17,037 nucleotides of DNA from contig JAFGSO010000068.1 in NCBI GenBank assembly GCA_016934605.1, positions 1-17,037 of the forward strand, read 5' to 3'. Positions 1-6,553 of the stretch are shown here, piece after piece (within the stretch, counting starts at the first letter, position 1; every line of letters begins with the position of its first letter). A program made the translations under genes and the position numbers. The DNA comes from Calditrichota bacterium (GTDB lineage: Bacteria; Calditrichota; Calditrichia; RBG-13-44-9). Below the pieces are notes generated by a model, which was not told where the DNA came from, made no database searches, and saw nothing but the letters and a program-made list of their open reading frames with translations.

Positions 1-666
1 CAGCAGGCTCAGCTCCGCCAGAACAGCCAGGTATCTGGTCTGAAAGTCGGAGACGGAAGTAATCTGCGAGGGATCTCCGCCGTTGGTTGCTGCTCCCAGC
101 ACATCATTGTTTCCCCCCCAGAAAAGTATCAGGGTCGGATTCAGCAGCCGTGCCTGTTCCAGAACGGTGGTATTACCGAAATTGGGATTGCGGAGGATAA
201 GGTCCCATATACCAGGATTAGGTGATAATTTAAATCTCAGCATATCATCCAGGTTCGCGCCCGGCAGTCCCAGATTGTCGTAAGGCCGGGGAAGATTAAT
301 ATTTTTCGCCAGTGCCAGCGGATTGGTATAAGTACCGCGTGGGACTATCTGACCTCCCACAAAATCCAGGACACCGACGCCGGGTGTATTACTCAATCCC
401 GGATCAGCAATCAGCGGTTGCTCAAACTGATCCGCCCGTCCCATCTGCTGAGCAATCAGGTAAGGAAAACTGTTCAGCTGAAAATCCTCTACCAGACCGG
501 CAGACTGCACACCGGCGGTGAGGCTGTTTCCGATAGCTACCATTTTGGTTAAAACGAGCTGAGCCGGAAGGATATTTCCCACGGTTGGCTGGGTGGGATC
601 CTCCAGGCTGCAGGCTGTAAACAGGGTTATTCCTGCCAGAAGCAGGTATAAAATGATCTTTTTCAT
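1..666 (-). CDS. SGNH/GDSL-type lipoprotein hydrolase, partial (C-terminus beyond left edge)
   Basis: The reading frame starts at ATG 666 (minus strand), preceded by AGGAGA five bases upstream, and stays open to the window edge (222 codons). The N-terminus is a lipoprotein signal: MKKIILYLLLAGITLFTAC, with lipobox Cys19. Residues 43-52 read VAIGNSLTAG, a block I GDSL-like motif with the expected nucleophile Ser48. Residues 131-138 (NLGLPGAN) fit block II with its Gly. Residues 184-188 (GGNND) fit block III (GxND) with its Asn. The block V Asp/His pair would lie outside the window. The family consists of esterases and lipases. The protein is expected to be lipid-anchored in the outer or inner membrane and to act in the periplasm. 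It lies 37 bases downstream of the FadL-like gene on the same strand, so the two are probably co-transcribed and may cleave and import lipid substrates together (inference). Confidence 0.85.
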   Translation of the reverse strand, partial: MKKIILYLLLAGITLFTACSLEDPTQPTVGNILPAQLVLTKMVAIGNSLTAGVQSAGLVEDFQLNSFPYLIAQQMGRADQFEQPLIADPGLSNTPGVGVLDFVGGQIVPRGTYTNPLALAKNINLPRPYDNLGLPGANLDDMLRFKLSPNPGIWDLILRNPNFGNTTVLEQARLLNPTLILFWGGNNDVLGAATNGGDPSQITSVSDFQTRYLAVLAELSLL

Positions 667-703
667 ATTTTTCTCCTGCGAGTTAATTGTCAGACCATGT
701 CAA

Positions 704-1975
704 TTAAAGGCTGTATCCCAGACCGAGGAAAAATAAATGGGCATGGGAGGTATAAGTACCGTTAAATCCGTAATCATTTTTCCCTACGCCATCTTCCACG
801 GTAGAACGTTCGCCGATATTGACCCACATATATCCGCCGTCAATTCTAAATTTTCCCTGCTTATATCCAACGCCGAAGGTAAAATCGTTGCGGGTATCAT
901 CGGGAAGCAAAGGGCTGACGGATTCGACAGGCTGTGGGGTTCGGTCGTAAATATAACCCGCCCGCAGCGAAAATTGCTCGGTCAGTTCATAATGCGCTCC
1001 GACACGAACCTGATATTCATCAACATAATTTTCGGGAATAGTTTGATTCAGAGCCGGATTCTCGAATTCAATGGTCAGTTCATCAAAAACGCTCCATCCG
1101 TACCAGGAATAATCGGCTTCCACTCCGAGTTTGTCGGTAATCATGTAATAGACGCCGATAACGTAATAATTGGGAATTCCCAGTTCAGCTCCGATGGTTT
1201 GATCAGTAATACCGGCACTGGCGAAGAGTGGCTGGAATCTTGGATCGATATTAAATTTCACCGATCCTTCATCTGTTTTTACCGTGATACTGTGACGGTA
1301 CATGGCACCCAGACCCAGTTTGCCAAGGCGGTACATTACTCCGGCAGTAAAACCAACAGCCGGGTCACCACTTCCCTCCAGTTCGGCTTCCACCAGGTCT
1401 GAAGAACCGGTTCCGGGGACATTGGGTGTTTCAAACGCCAGCGCATCCCGCTTCAGAGTCAGTTTTGACAATACAACGTCCAGACCGGCAGCAAAACCAA
1501 GGTTCGGCGTCGCCTGAAAGGAAACAACCGGAGTAATATAATAGGTCTGCAGATTCACATCTTTGGAAATCACTGTTCCCGGAAAATCATCTTCCCAGGC
1601 CAGGCCCAGACCAAACGGCGTGGTAACACTGAGACCGGCGGCAAACTTCTGATGAAAACGATGAGTGACATACAGCCCGATGGGAGGGAAAATCTGTTTC
1701 TTGGCATCATGAACGGTATTGTCATAAATAGGTTCAGCTCCCACAAACTTTGCCGAAGGCGAAATAAGGGTTAGATTTCCGTAAAACTGCGTCCCCTCAA
1801 GGAAAGCCAATCCCGCCGGATTGTAAAACAATGTAGATGCATCGTAAGCCTGGGCGGTCACGGCATTTCCCATGGCAGCTGCCCGACCTCCGAATTCTCC
1901 CAGACTGAATCCTGCCGCCAGGGCCATGGTTGCCGGCAACAGAAACAGCACCCCTAACGTGATCCATTTACGCAT
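704..1975 (-). CDS. OmpP1/FadL/TodX-family outer-membrane transporter
   Basis: This encodes 423 aa with a signal peptide of about 20 residues (MRKWITLGVLFLLPATMALA). The mature start, AGFSLGEFGGRAAAMGNAVTA, followed by a segment ending DASTLFYNPAGLAFL, is the recognised N-terminal plug region of FadL-family porins. The rest is long alternating beta-strand sequence typical of a barrel, ending ...LFFLGLGYSL. The length fits the family (about 400-450 aa). Family members move long-chain fatty acids or aromatic hydrocarbons across the outer membrane; the substrate cannot be read here. The start is supported by GGAGG four bases before ATG 1975. It heads a two-gene unit with the SGNH lipoprotein and is divergent from the cytochrome gene across a 222-base gap. 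Confidence 0.9.
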   Translation of the reverse strand: MRKWITLGVLFLLPATMALAAGFSLGEFGGRAAAMGNAVTAQAYDASTLFYNPAGLAFLEGTQFYGNLTLISPSAKFVGAEPIYDNTVHDAKKQIFPPIGLYVTHRFHQKFAAGLSVTTPFGLGLAWEDDFPGTVISKDVNLQTYYITPVVSFQATPNLGFAAGLDVVLSKLTLKRDALAFETPNVPGTGSSDLVEAELEGSGDPAVGFTAGVMYRLGKLGLGAMYRHSITVKTDEGSVKFNIDPRFQPLFASAGITDQTIGAELGIPNYYVIGVYYMITDKLGVEADYSWYGWSVFDELTIEFENPALNQTIPENYVDEYQVRVGAHYELTEQFSLRAGYIYDRTPQPVESVSPLLPDDTRNDFTFGVGYKQGKFRIDGGYMWVNIGERSTVEDGVGKNDYGFNGTYTSHAHLFFLGLGYSL

Positions 1976-2185
1976 AGTACCTCCTGCAGGTTAAACGATT
2001 GAATTGTATTAAGTTAAATCAAGCGAAATAAATTACTTAAGTTGAATCGAAAAGAAATTTTGTGATTTTAAGAAAAAACAGTGATAAAATCAATATAAAA
2101 ATATATGGAATGCGTTTTTTTGAAAAGAAAAATGAATCTTGCGATAATTGGTACAAAGACATAAATTTTTTTAAATATGCGACCG

Positions 2186-2192
2186 AAGGAGA
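2186..2192 (+). promoter_or_regulatory. Ribosome binding site fixing the cytochrome start
   Basis: AAGGAGA sits five bases before ATG 2198. An in-frame ATG at 2177 has no such site and would put charged residues (MRPKEKS) before an otherwise standard signal peptide, so 2198 is the better start. Confidence 0.7.
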
Positions 2193-2197
2193 AATCT

Positions 2198-3292
2198 ATG
2201 ATACCAAAAACTTTTTTTGTTCTGATATTGGCTTTTATCTGGGTGTATGCTCAAGACGAATTCAAACCCGCTTCAGCCTGCGGAGAATGCCATCAGGAGA
2301 TACATCTGGAGTGGATTACCTCCCTCCACAGCATGTCCACTGTGCAGAAAGATCCGCTCTTCCGCGGTATGTATAATCTGGCTGTAGAGGATACCGATGG
2401 TAAGCTGAAGGAGAAATGTATCGTCTGCCATTCTCCAATGGCAACGGTATTTCAGAATATCGATACCGGCACCAGATTCAATAAAGATGGGGTTACCTGT
2501 CAATTCTGTCACAGTGTTGATTCCATATCAGGTTTCCGTTCCGCGAAAGATTTTGTGATCGACCTGAAGACCGTTTACAGTGACTCACCTGACGCCGAAA
2601 CTGCCCCTCATCCCGTGGCTCACCGGGATTTTTACACCACAAGTGATTTCTGCCTGCCCTGCCACGCTGAAATGGAAAATACCCGGGGCCTGGATGTCTG
2701 CTCCACAGGTGAGGAATGGAAAACTTATTTTGAAACCCATCAGGAAACCTGTCAGGATTGCCATATGCCTGAAATCGGAGGTGTTCCTTCCCACATGTTC
2801 CCGGGATCTCACCGGAGCGGTATTCTGGAAAATGCCGTAAATATGGAACTGGCTTTCGACACCACCACCAGTGAACTTAAAATTACACTGACAAATGCCG
2901 GTGCCGGTCATGCCATTCCCACCGGCACCCCGCTTCGCATGGTATTTCTAAAGGTGGCGGTGATAGACAGCGCCGGGAAAACGTTGTGGCAAAACTGGAG
3001 TGAAAATCCGATCATGGAAGATAAGGAGGGTTTGTTTATGAAAATTCTGGGAGATTCGGCCGGAAATGGTCCGGTTCCTCCCTGGAAAGCCACACAGATT
3101 CTGTTCGAGAAACGTCTGATGCCTGATGAACCGGTAACCGTTGAGTATCCTGTCGATCACCCGAATGCTTACGGTGTCGATGTAAAACTGATGTTCAGAT
3201 ATGCCCCACCACCGATTTTGAAACGTCTGGACATTACAAATCCACATTACACTCAGGCTCGAGTCATTGTTCAAAAAGGCATGAATCTTTAA
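2198..3292 (+). CDS. Secreted multiheme c-type cytochrome (five CxxCH), cytochrome c554-like
   Basis: From ATG 2198 the protein has 364 aa and starts with a signal peptide (MIPKTFFVLILAFIWVYA). Five CxxCH heme-attachment motifs are visible at about residues 28-32 (CGECH), 74-78 (CIVCH), 101-105 (CQFCH), 152-156 (CLPCH) and 185-189 (CQDCH). Extra His residues between them could be distal ligands. The half after about residue 215 has no heme motif and is predicted beta-rich. It carries GAGHAIPTGTPLR, a motif I associate with the C-terminal domain of multiheme cytochromes in anaerobic and microaerobic bacteria. The protein is expected in the periplasm or on the surface as an electron carrier or a small-molecule oxidoreductase. 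No partner redox gene is adjacent, so donor and acceptor are unknown. It appears monocistronic, followed by transposase-like genes. Confidence 0.88.
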   Translation: MIPKTFFVLILAFIWVYAQDEFKPASACGECHQEIHLEWITSLHSMSTVQKDPLFRGMYNLAVEDTDGKLKEKCIVCHSPMATVFQNIDTGTRFNKDGVTCQFCHSVDSISGFRSAKDFVIDLKTVYSDSPDAETAPHPVAHRDFYTTSDFCLPCHAEMENTRGLDVCSTGEEWKTYFETHQETCQDCHMPEIGGVPSHMFPGSHRSGILENAVNMELAFDTTTSELKITLTNAGAGHAIPTGTPLRMVFLKVAVIDSAGKTLWQNWSENPIMEDKEGLFMKILGDSAGNGPVPPWKATQILFEKRLMPDEPVTVEYPVDHPNAYGVDVKLMFRYAPPPILKRLDITNPHYTQARVIVQKGMNL

Positions 3293-3346
3293 ATTGCATT
3301 TTATTTTCTTGCAAATAATACGGATTTATTTTATATTTTTTTCTAT

Positions 3347-3381
3347 ATCCCTGACACCGTCATAATTACATCTGCAGGGAT
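3347..3381. repeat. Small inverted repeat upstream of the IS200-like gene
   Basis: ATCCCTG (3347-3353) and CAGGGAT (3375-3381) are perfect inverse complements separated by 21 bases. They lie about 30 bases before the IS200-like start. They could be a subterminal hairpin of an IS200/IS605-type left end or a relic of one, but I found no matching right-end structure, so this is weak. Confidence 0.3.
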
Positions 3382-3409
3382 CAGTCTATTTAAACCCGGG
3401 GAGGGAGAA

Positions 3410-3871
3410 ATGAATAGTGCCAATCACTGTGTTTATGTCCATCTGATTTTTGCCTCAAAAACGTTACTTCAATTCGAAGACGCTTCGGAGTGGGAAGCAC
3501 TGCATACTTCTCTGTTCGATTTTCTGAACAGGAAGGGCCTGGAACCATATTCCGTTCACATTCTGCCGGACCATCTGCATCTTCTTATTCGATTGAATGA
3601 GAACACGATTATCAACGAGCTGGTGCGGGAAGTGAAGAAAAATCTATCAATCACTATCAACCGGACCGGTAAACTTGATTCCAAATTCAGCTGGCAGAGC
3701 GGATTCGGAGCCTTTTCCGTCAGTCATTCCCAGATAGGAAGAGTAAGAGAATTTATCCGGAACCAGGAAAATTTTCACGAATCAACCTCCTTTCTGGATG
3801 AATTCCGGCAAATTCTCAGAAATAACAACATTGAATTTGAGGAAAAAGATCTGTTCAGAGAGATTAAGTAA
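3410..3871 (+). CDS. IS200/IS605-family TnpA-like transposase, catalytic Tyr replaced by Phe
   Basis: This encodes 153 aa, the usual length for Y1 HUH transposases. The HUH motif is LPDHLHLLI with His55 and His57. The segment WQSGFGAFSVSHSQIGRV (95-112) is the well-conserved stretch before the catalytic helix in the Bacteroidetes-type subgroup. In that subgroup the helix reads V-x-x-Y-I-x-N-Q with the nucleophilic Tyr. Here it reads VREFIRNQ, and codon 115 at 3752-3754 is TTT (Phe). A single T-for-A change would explain this. If the assignment is right, the protein cannot form the 5'-phosphotyrosine intermediate and is inactive or has another role. The frame is otherwise intact. A strong purine-rich RBS (GGGAGGGAGA) precedes ATG 3410. 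No TnpB or clear IS ends are seen. A RAYT gene follows 59 bases later. Confidence 0.85.
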   Translation: MNSANHCVYVHLIFASKTLLQFEDASEWEALHTSLFDFLNRKGLEPYSVHILPDHLHLLIRLNENTIINELVREVKKNLSITINRTGKLDSKFSWQSGFGAFSVSHSQIGRVREFIRNQENFHESTSFLDEFRQILRNNNIEFEEKDLFREIK

Positions 3872-3930
3872 CAATGGAAAATGTGGTATTAAAAATATTG
3901 AGTCTGGAAATAATATCAGGTATTTGATGC

Positions 3931-4569
3931 ATGGTTTATAATCCGGAAAAACACCACAGGAGATCAATCCGGTTGAAAGGGTATGATTATGGCCGTGCGG
4001 GCGGATATTTTGTGACCATTTGTAACAATGGACGTGAAATATTATTTGGTAATGTCATAAAGGGTGTAATGATATTGAATGAATACGGAAAGATGGTTGA
4101 ATATACCTGGAATGATTTACCCAATCATAATCCACATATTCAATTGGATGAATTTATTATTATGCCCAATCATGTGCATGGAATCATTTTTATGAATTAT
4201 AAAAACGCGAACATAACATGGGTGGGTTCGGGGGGCATGGGTTCGGGTGTAGGGGCAGGTTCGGAACCTGCCCCTACACCCGAACCTGCCCCTACACCCG
4301 AACCTGCCCCTACACCCACCCCGGAACCGGCATCCATGGTCAACAAAAACAAACACCACGGTTTACCGGAAATTATTCGCCAATTCAAAACATTTTCGGC
4401 CCGACGTATAAATGAAATTCGGCAAACACCCGGTTCACATGTGTGGCAAAGAAATTATTACGAACATATTGTCCGAAATGAACACGATTTAAACCGTATC
4501 AGAAGATACATCCGGGAAAATCCCGGGAAATGGGAAAGGGATAATGAGAATTCCACGCATCGGAAATAA
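3931..4569 (+). CDS. REP-associated tyrosine transposase (RAYT) with a repeat-derived insert
   Basis: This encodes 212 aa. The N-terminal part GYDYGRAGGYFVTICNNG, then MPNHVHG with HUH residues His81 and His83, then GLPEIIRQFKTFSARRIN, VWQRNYYEHIVRNE and RRYIRENP with candidate catalytic Tyr193 make this a clear Y1 transposase of the RAYT branch. Between the HUH motif and the C-terminal half, about residues 98-135 form a Gly/Ser then Pro-rich low-complexity insert (VGAGSEPAPTPE and repeats). It is encoded by a palindrome and an 18-bp tandem repeat. Family members act on single-stranded REP-type palindromes and are normally single-copy domesticated genes. The reading frame is kept through the insert, so the protein may still be made. 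No strong Shine-Dalgarno sequence is visible before ATG 3931. Confidence 0.88.
   Translation: MVYNPEKHHRRSIRLKGYDYGRAGGYFVTICNNGREILFGNVIKGVMILNEYGKMVEYTWNDLPNHNPHIQLDEFIIMPNHVHGIIFMNYKNANITWVGSGGMGSGVGAGSEPAPTPEPAPTPEPAPTPTPEPASMVNKNKHHGLPEIIRQFKTFSARRINEIRQTPGSHVWQRNYYEHIVRNEHDLNRIRRYIRENPGKWERDNENSTHRK
4240..4286. repeat. Perfect 47-nt palindrome inside the RAYT coding region
   Basis: Positions 4240-4262 and 4264-4286 are exact inverse complements (23 bp each) around a single central G at 4263. The centre reads CAGGTTCGGAACCTG, and each arm contains GTAGGGGCAGG or its complement. On single-stranded DNA this would make a long hairpin of the REP type. In frame it encodes the VGAGSEPAPT segment. 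Imperfect extra copies of part of the left arm (GGGTTCGGG at 4224-4232 and 4239-4247) lie next to it. Confidence 0.92.
4267..4317 (+). repeat. 18-bp in-frame tandem repeat, about 2.8 copies
   Basis: CCTGCCCCTACACCCGAA occurs at 4267-4284 and again, identical, at 4285-4302. A third copy matches for 15 bases (4303-4317) before diverging. Each full unit encodes Pro-Ala-Pro-Thr-Pro-Glu in the RAYT frame. The unit is the right arm of the adjacent palindrome, so the array probably arose by duplication of that arm. Confidence 0.92.
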
Positions 4570-4602
4570 GATTTTTATCATGTTGATCTTTTTCATTCCA
4601 GA

Positions 4603-4620
4603 GGTTCAAAATTTTGAACC
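4603..4620. repeat. Perfect 18-nt palindrome in the convergent intergenic gap
   Basis: GGTTCAAAATTTTGAACC is self-complementary. It lies 34 bases after the RAYT stop, between two convergent genes. Its outer bases (AGGTTC/GAACC) match the core of the palindrome inside the RAYT gene. No T-run follows on either strand, so an intrinsic terminator is not well supported. It may instead be a REP-like relic. Confidence 0.6.
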
Positions 4621-4657
4621 CACACACATCCCCAATTCATCAAAAGATTTGTGATAA

Positions 4658-5350
4658 TCAGGAATAGAATAATTTTATAATCTTATCAGAATCATTAAGA
4701 TCCATAAAGAGTGCGGTGGGCTTATAATTTCTGAGTTCCAGATCCCTGGTATGTCCGCTGGCTACCGCCAGGGATTTTAAACCATTGGCACGGGCACATT
4801 TAATATCATTGATGCTGTCCCCAATAATCCAGACATCCTGCCGGTCAAAAAAGTGGCCAAAATATTTTTCAGCACGGCGGATGGCTACAGGTGGCAGATC
4901 CTCACGGTTCAAAGCATCGTCCCCAAAGGCACCCACCGGGAAGTAACTTATCAGATTATCGACGGCCAGTTTTATTCGGGCACCTTCCCGTACATTACCA
5001 GTCAACAGACCCAGCGAAAAACGGTGGTCTCCGGCCAGCTCCTCCAGCAGATTTTTCACTCCAGGCAGAACGGTAACCACACCATCCTTTTTCAATTCTT
5101 CTGACAGGGTTTGCAGGTACTCATCCATCACCATTTCTGTTTTTTCCGTCATCAGAGCTTCCGAAATTCCACAACGGTTCAGCAAGGTCATTACGATATT
5201 CCGGTCGGTGTTTCCCACAAAATCCTCGATGGTCCAGCGAACCGGAAGCCCCATAATTTTATAGACCGATTCAACCATTAGTTTTGGCGCTATTCCGCCG
5301 GTGAGAATAAGCGTTCCATCGATATCAAATAAAAGGAGTTTTTTCTTCAT
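4658..5350 (-). CDS. HAD-superfamily hydrolase, phosphoglycolate phosphatase-like
   Basis: This encodes 230 aa. HAD motif I is LLFDIDGTLI with nucleophile Asp9 and acid/base Asp11. Motif II is the Thr of LLTGN (near residue 118). A Lys lies in the RRAEKYFG region for motif III. Motif IV is WIIGDSINDIKCA, with paired acidic residues for Mg2+. The helical segment between motifs I and II is a C1 cap. Length and layout fit HAD-IA phosphatases such as phosphoglycolate phosphatase, but the substrate cannot be assigned. It is cytosolic. The gene starts 20 bases after the era stop on the same strand and is likely translated from the same mRNA. Only a distant AGGA precedes ATG 5350. Confidence 0.85.
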   Translation of the reverse strand: MKKKLLLFDIDGTLILTGGIAPKLMVESVYKIMGLPVRWTIEDFVGNTDRNIVMTLLNRCGISEALMTEKTEMVMDEYLQTLSEELKKDGVVTVLPGVKNLLEELAGDHRFSLGLLTGNVREGARIKLAVDNLISYFPVGAFGDDALNREDLPPVAIRRAEKYFGHFFDRQDVWIIGDSINDIKCARANGLKSLAVASGHTRDLELRNYKPTALFMDLNDSDKIIKLFYS

Positions 5351-5370
5351 CTATCCCGGTCCTGTTTCAC

Positions 5371-6261
5371 TTAAAAACCCAGGCTCCTCAGTTTGGAGAG
5401 TTTTTTCCGCCAGTTTTTCAATACCTTAACATACAATTCTAAATACACCGGTCTGTCCAGAAAAGTTTCGATATCTTTCCGGGCACTCTCTCCCACCTTC
5501 TTTAAAGCCTGACCCTGTTTACCTATCAGAATTCCTTTCTGTGAAGGCTGATCGACATAAATAACCGCACGAATTACATCCTTGCGGTCCTTCTGCTCAA
5601 TAAATTCCTCAATCTCAACATGACAGGCGTAGGGTACTTCCTTGCTGTACAGCTGGAAAATTTTCTCCCGGATTATTTCAGACACAAAAAAACGTTCATT
5701 CTGGTCGGATAAATAATCTTGTGGAAAATACGGCGGATGTTCCGGGAGATAACTGACGATCTCCTGGATGATTTCGCCTATACCGTCCCTGCGGATGGCA
5801 GAAACCGGGACAATGGACGCCCGGGGAAATTTTTTCCGGAATTCATCGATGATGGGCAGCAGGCGGCCTTTTTCAATCAGGTCAATTTTATTCAGAACCA
5901 TAATCAATGGTTTGGAAATCCGGCGGTACGTCAGCAGGTCGGGGTGTACAGCCGGAGATCCAGCAGAGACATCGCTCATCAGGCAGATGACATCCGCATC
6001 TTCCAGGGCTTCATTTACATATTGCATGAAAACATTCTGCAAAGAATAGCCCGGTTTAATTATTCCGGGAGTGTCAATAAAAATAATCTGAAAATTCTCA
6101 CCATTCAGTATTCCCAGAATTTTTTTTCGGGTGGTCTGTGGCTTTGCAGTAACAATAGAGAGCTTAAAGTCCAGAAGGGCATTCATCAACGTGGATTTAC
6201 CCACATTGGGACGTCCTGCCAGGGCGACATATCCGGACCTACTATTCTTTGATTCCTGCAT
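5371..6261 (-). CDS. era: GTPase Era
   Basis: This encodes 296 aa, the normal Era length. The N-terminal GTPase domain has G1 GRPNVGKST (16-24), G2 around TTRKK (43-47), G3 DTPG (63-66), G4 NKID (124-127) and a G5-like VSAIR. The C-terminal KH RNA-binding domain carries the GxxG-type loop in GILIGKQGQALKKVG. Era binds the 3' end of 16S rRNA and acts in 30S subunit maturation. The start is supported by GGAGAG before ATG 6261. The gene is followed by a HAD phosphatase in a probable two-gene unit. The upstream side is a 292-base gap with G-run repeats. Confidence 0.96.
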   Translation of the reverse strand: MQESKNSRSGYVALAGRPNVGKSTLMNALLDFKLSIVTAKPQTTRKKILGILNGENFQIIFIDTPGIIKPGYSLQNVFMQYVNEALEDADVICLMSDVSAGSPAVHPDLLTYRRISKPLIMVLNKIDLIEKGRLLPIIDEFRKKFPRASIVPVSAIRRDGIGEIIQEIVSYLPEHPPYFPQDYLSDQNERFFVSEIIREKIFQLYSKEVPYACHVEIEEFIEQKDRKDVIRAVIYVDQPSQKGILIGKQGQALKKVGESARKDIETFLDRPVYLELYVKVLKNWRKKLSKLRSLGF

Positions 6262-6341
6262 TATTTTCTCTCCGCCCGGAATATAAAACCGGCGAGATAG
6301 AACACCAAGTACGAATTGGGAAATTCAGCAATATTGGTACA

Positions 6342-6392
6342 GGGAATAGGGGTATAGGGGAATAAGGGAATAGGGGTATAGGGGTATAGGGG
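6342..6392 (+). repeat. G-run microsatellite block, potential G-quadruplex
   Basis: Seven runs of three or four G are separated by AATA, TATA or AATAA: 6342-6344, 6349-6352, 6357-6360, 6366-6368, 6373-6376, 6381-6384 and 6389-6392. The regular 4-5 base spacing fits the standard G-quadruplex pattern on the plus strand. The unit is roughly an octamer (GGGGTATA / GGGGAATA). Confidence 0.85.
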
Positions 6393-6487
6393 AAAAATAT
6401 TTTTGAATTGCTCAAAGATCAAGAGTTTAACGGAAGAATTAGAAAGAGCTACTTTATCATTAATAATAATCCTTTAGCCAGCTTCTT

Positions 6488-6538
6488 CCCCTATATCCTT
6501 ATATCCTTATATCCTTATTCCCTTATTTCCATATACCC
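6488..6538 (-). repeat. Second repeat block, inverted relative to the G-run block
   Basis: On the minus strand this block reads as repeats of GGATATAA with GGGAATAAGG and a final GGGG, so it resembles the plus-strand block at 6342-6392 and is inverted relative to it. The two blocks lie 95 bases apart. A transcript crossing both could form a long, imperfect stem. Confidence 0.75.
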
Positions 6539-6553
6539 ATTACTTTTACTCAT

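Larger units (their letters stand above)
6262..6553. other. Intergenic region with inverted G-run repeat blocks
   Basis: This gap lies between the cyclase stop and the era start, both on the minus strand. It holds two low-complexity blocks at 6342-6392 and 6488-6538 in inverted orientation (listed separately) and an AT-rich palindrome AAAAATATTTTT (6393-6404). I see no convincing coding sequence. An open frame on the plus strand here runs through the repeats and into the antisense of the cyclase, and looks spurious. An era promoter must lie here or upstream, but I could not place it. Confidence 0.6.

Noticed and set aside
737..1402. Plus-strand open frame (221 codons) opposite the FadL-like gene
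   Set aside because: The minus-strand frame has a signal peptide and family motifs; this one is its shadow.
2177..2197. Earlier in-frame ATG for the cytochrome
   Set aside because: It would add MRPKEKS before the signal peptide and lacks a ribosome site, while AAGGAGA lies at the right distance from ATG 2198.
4267..4317. CRISPR-like repeat array
   Set aside because: The 18-bp units are contiguous without spacers and lie in frame within a transposase gene.
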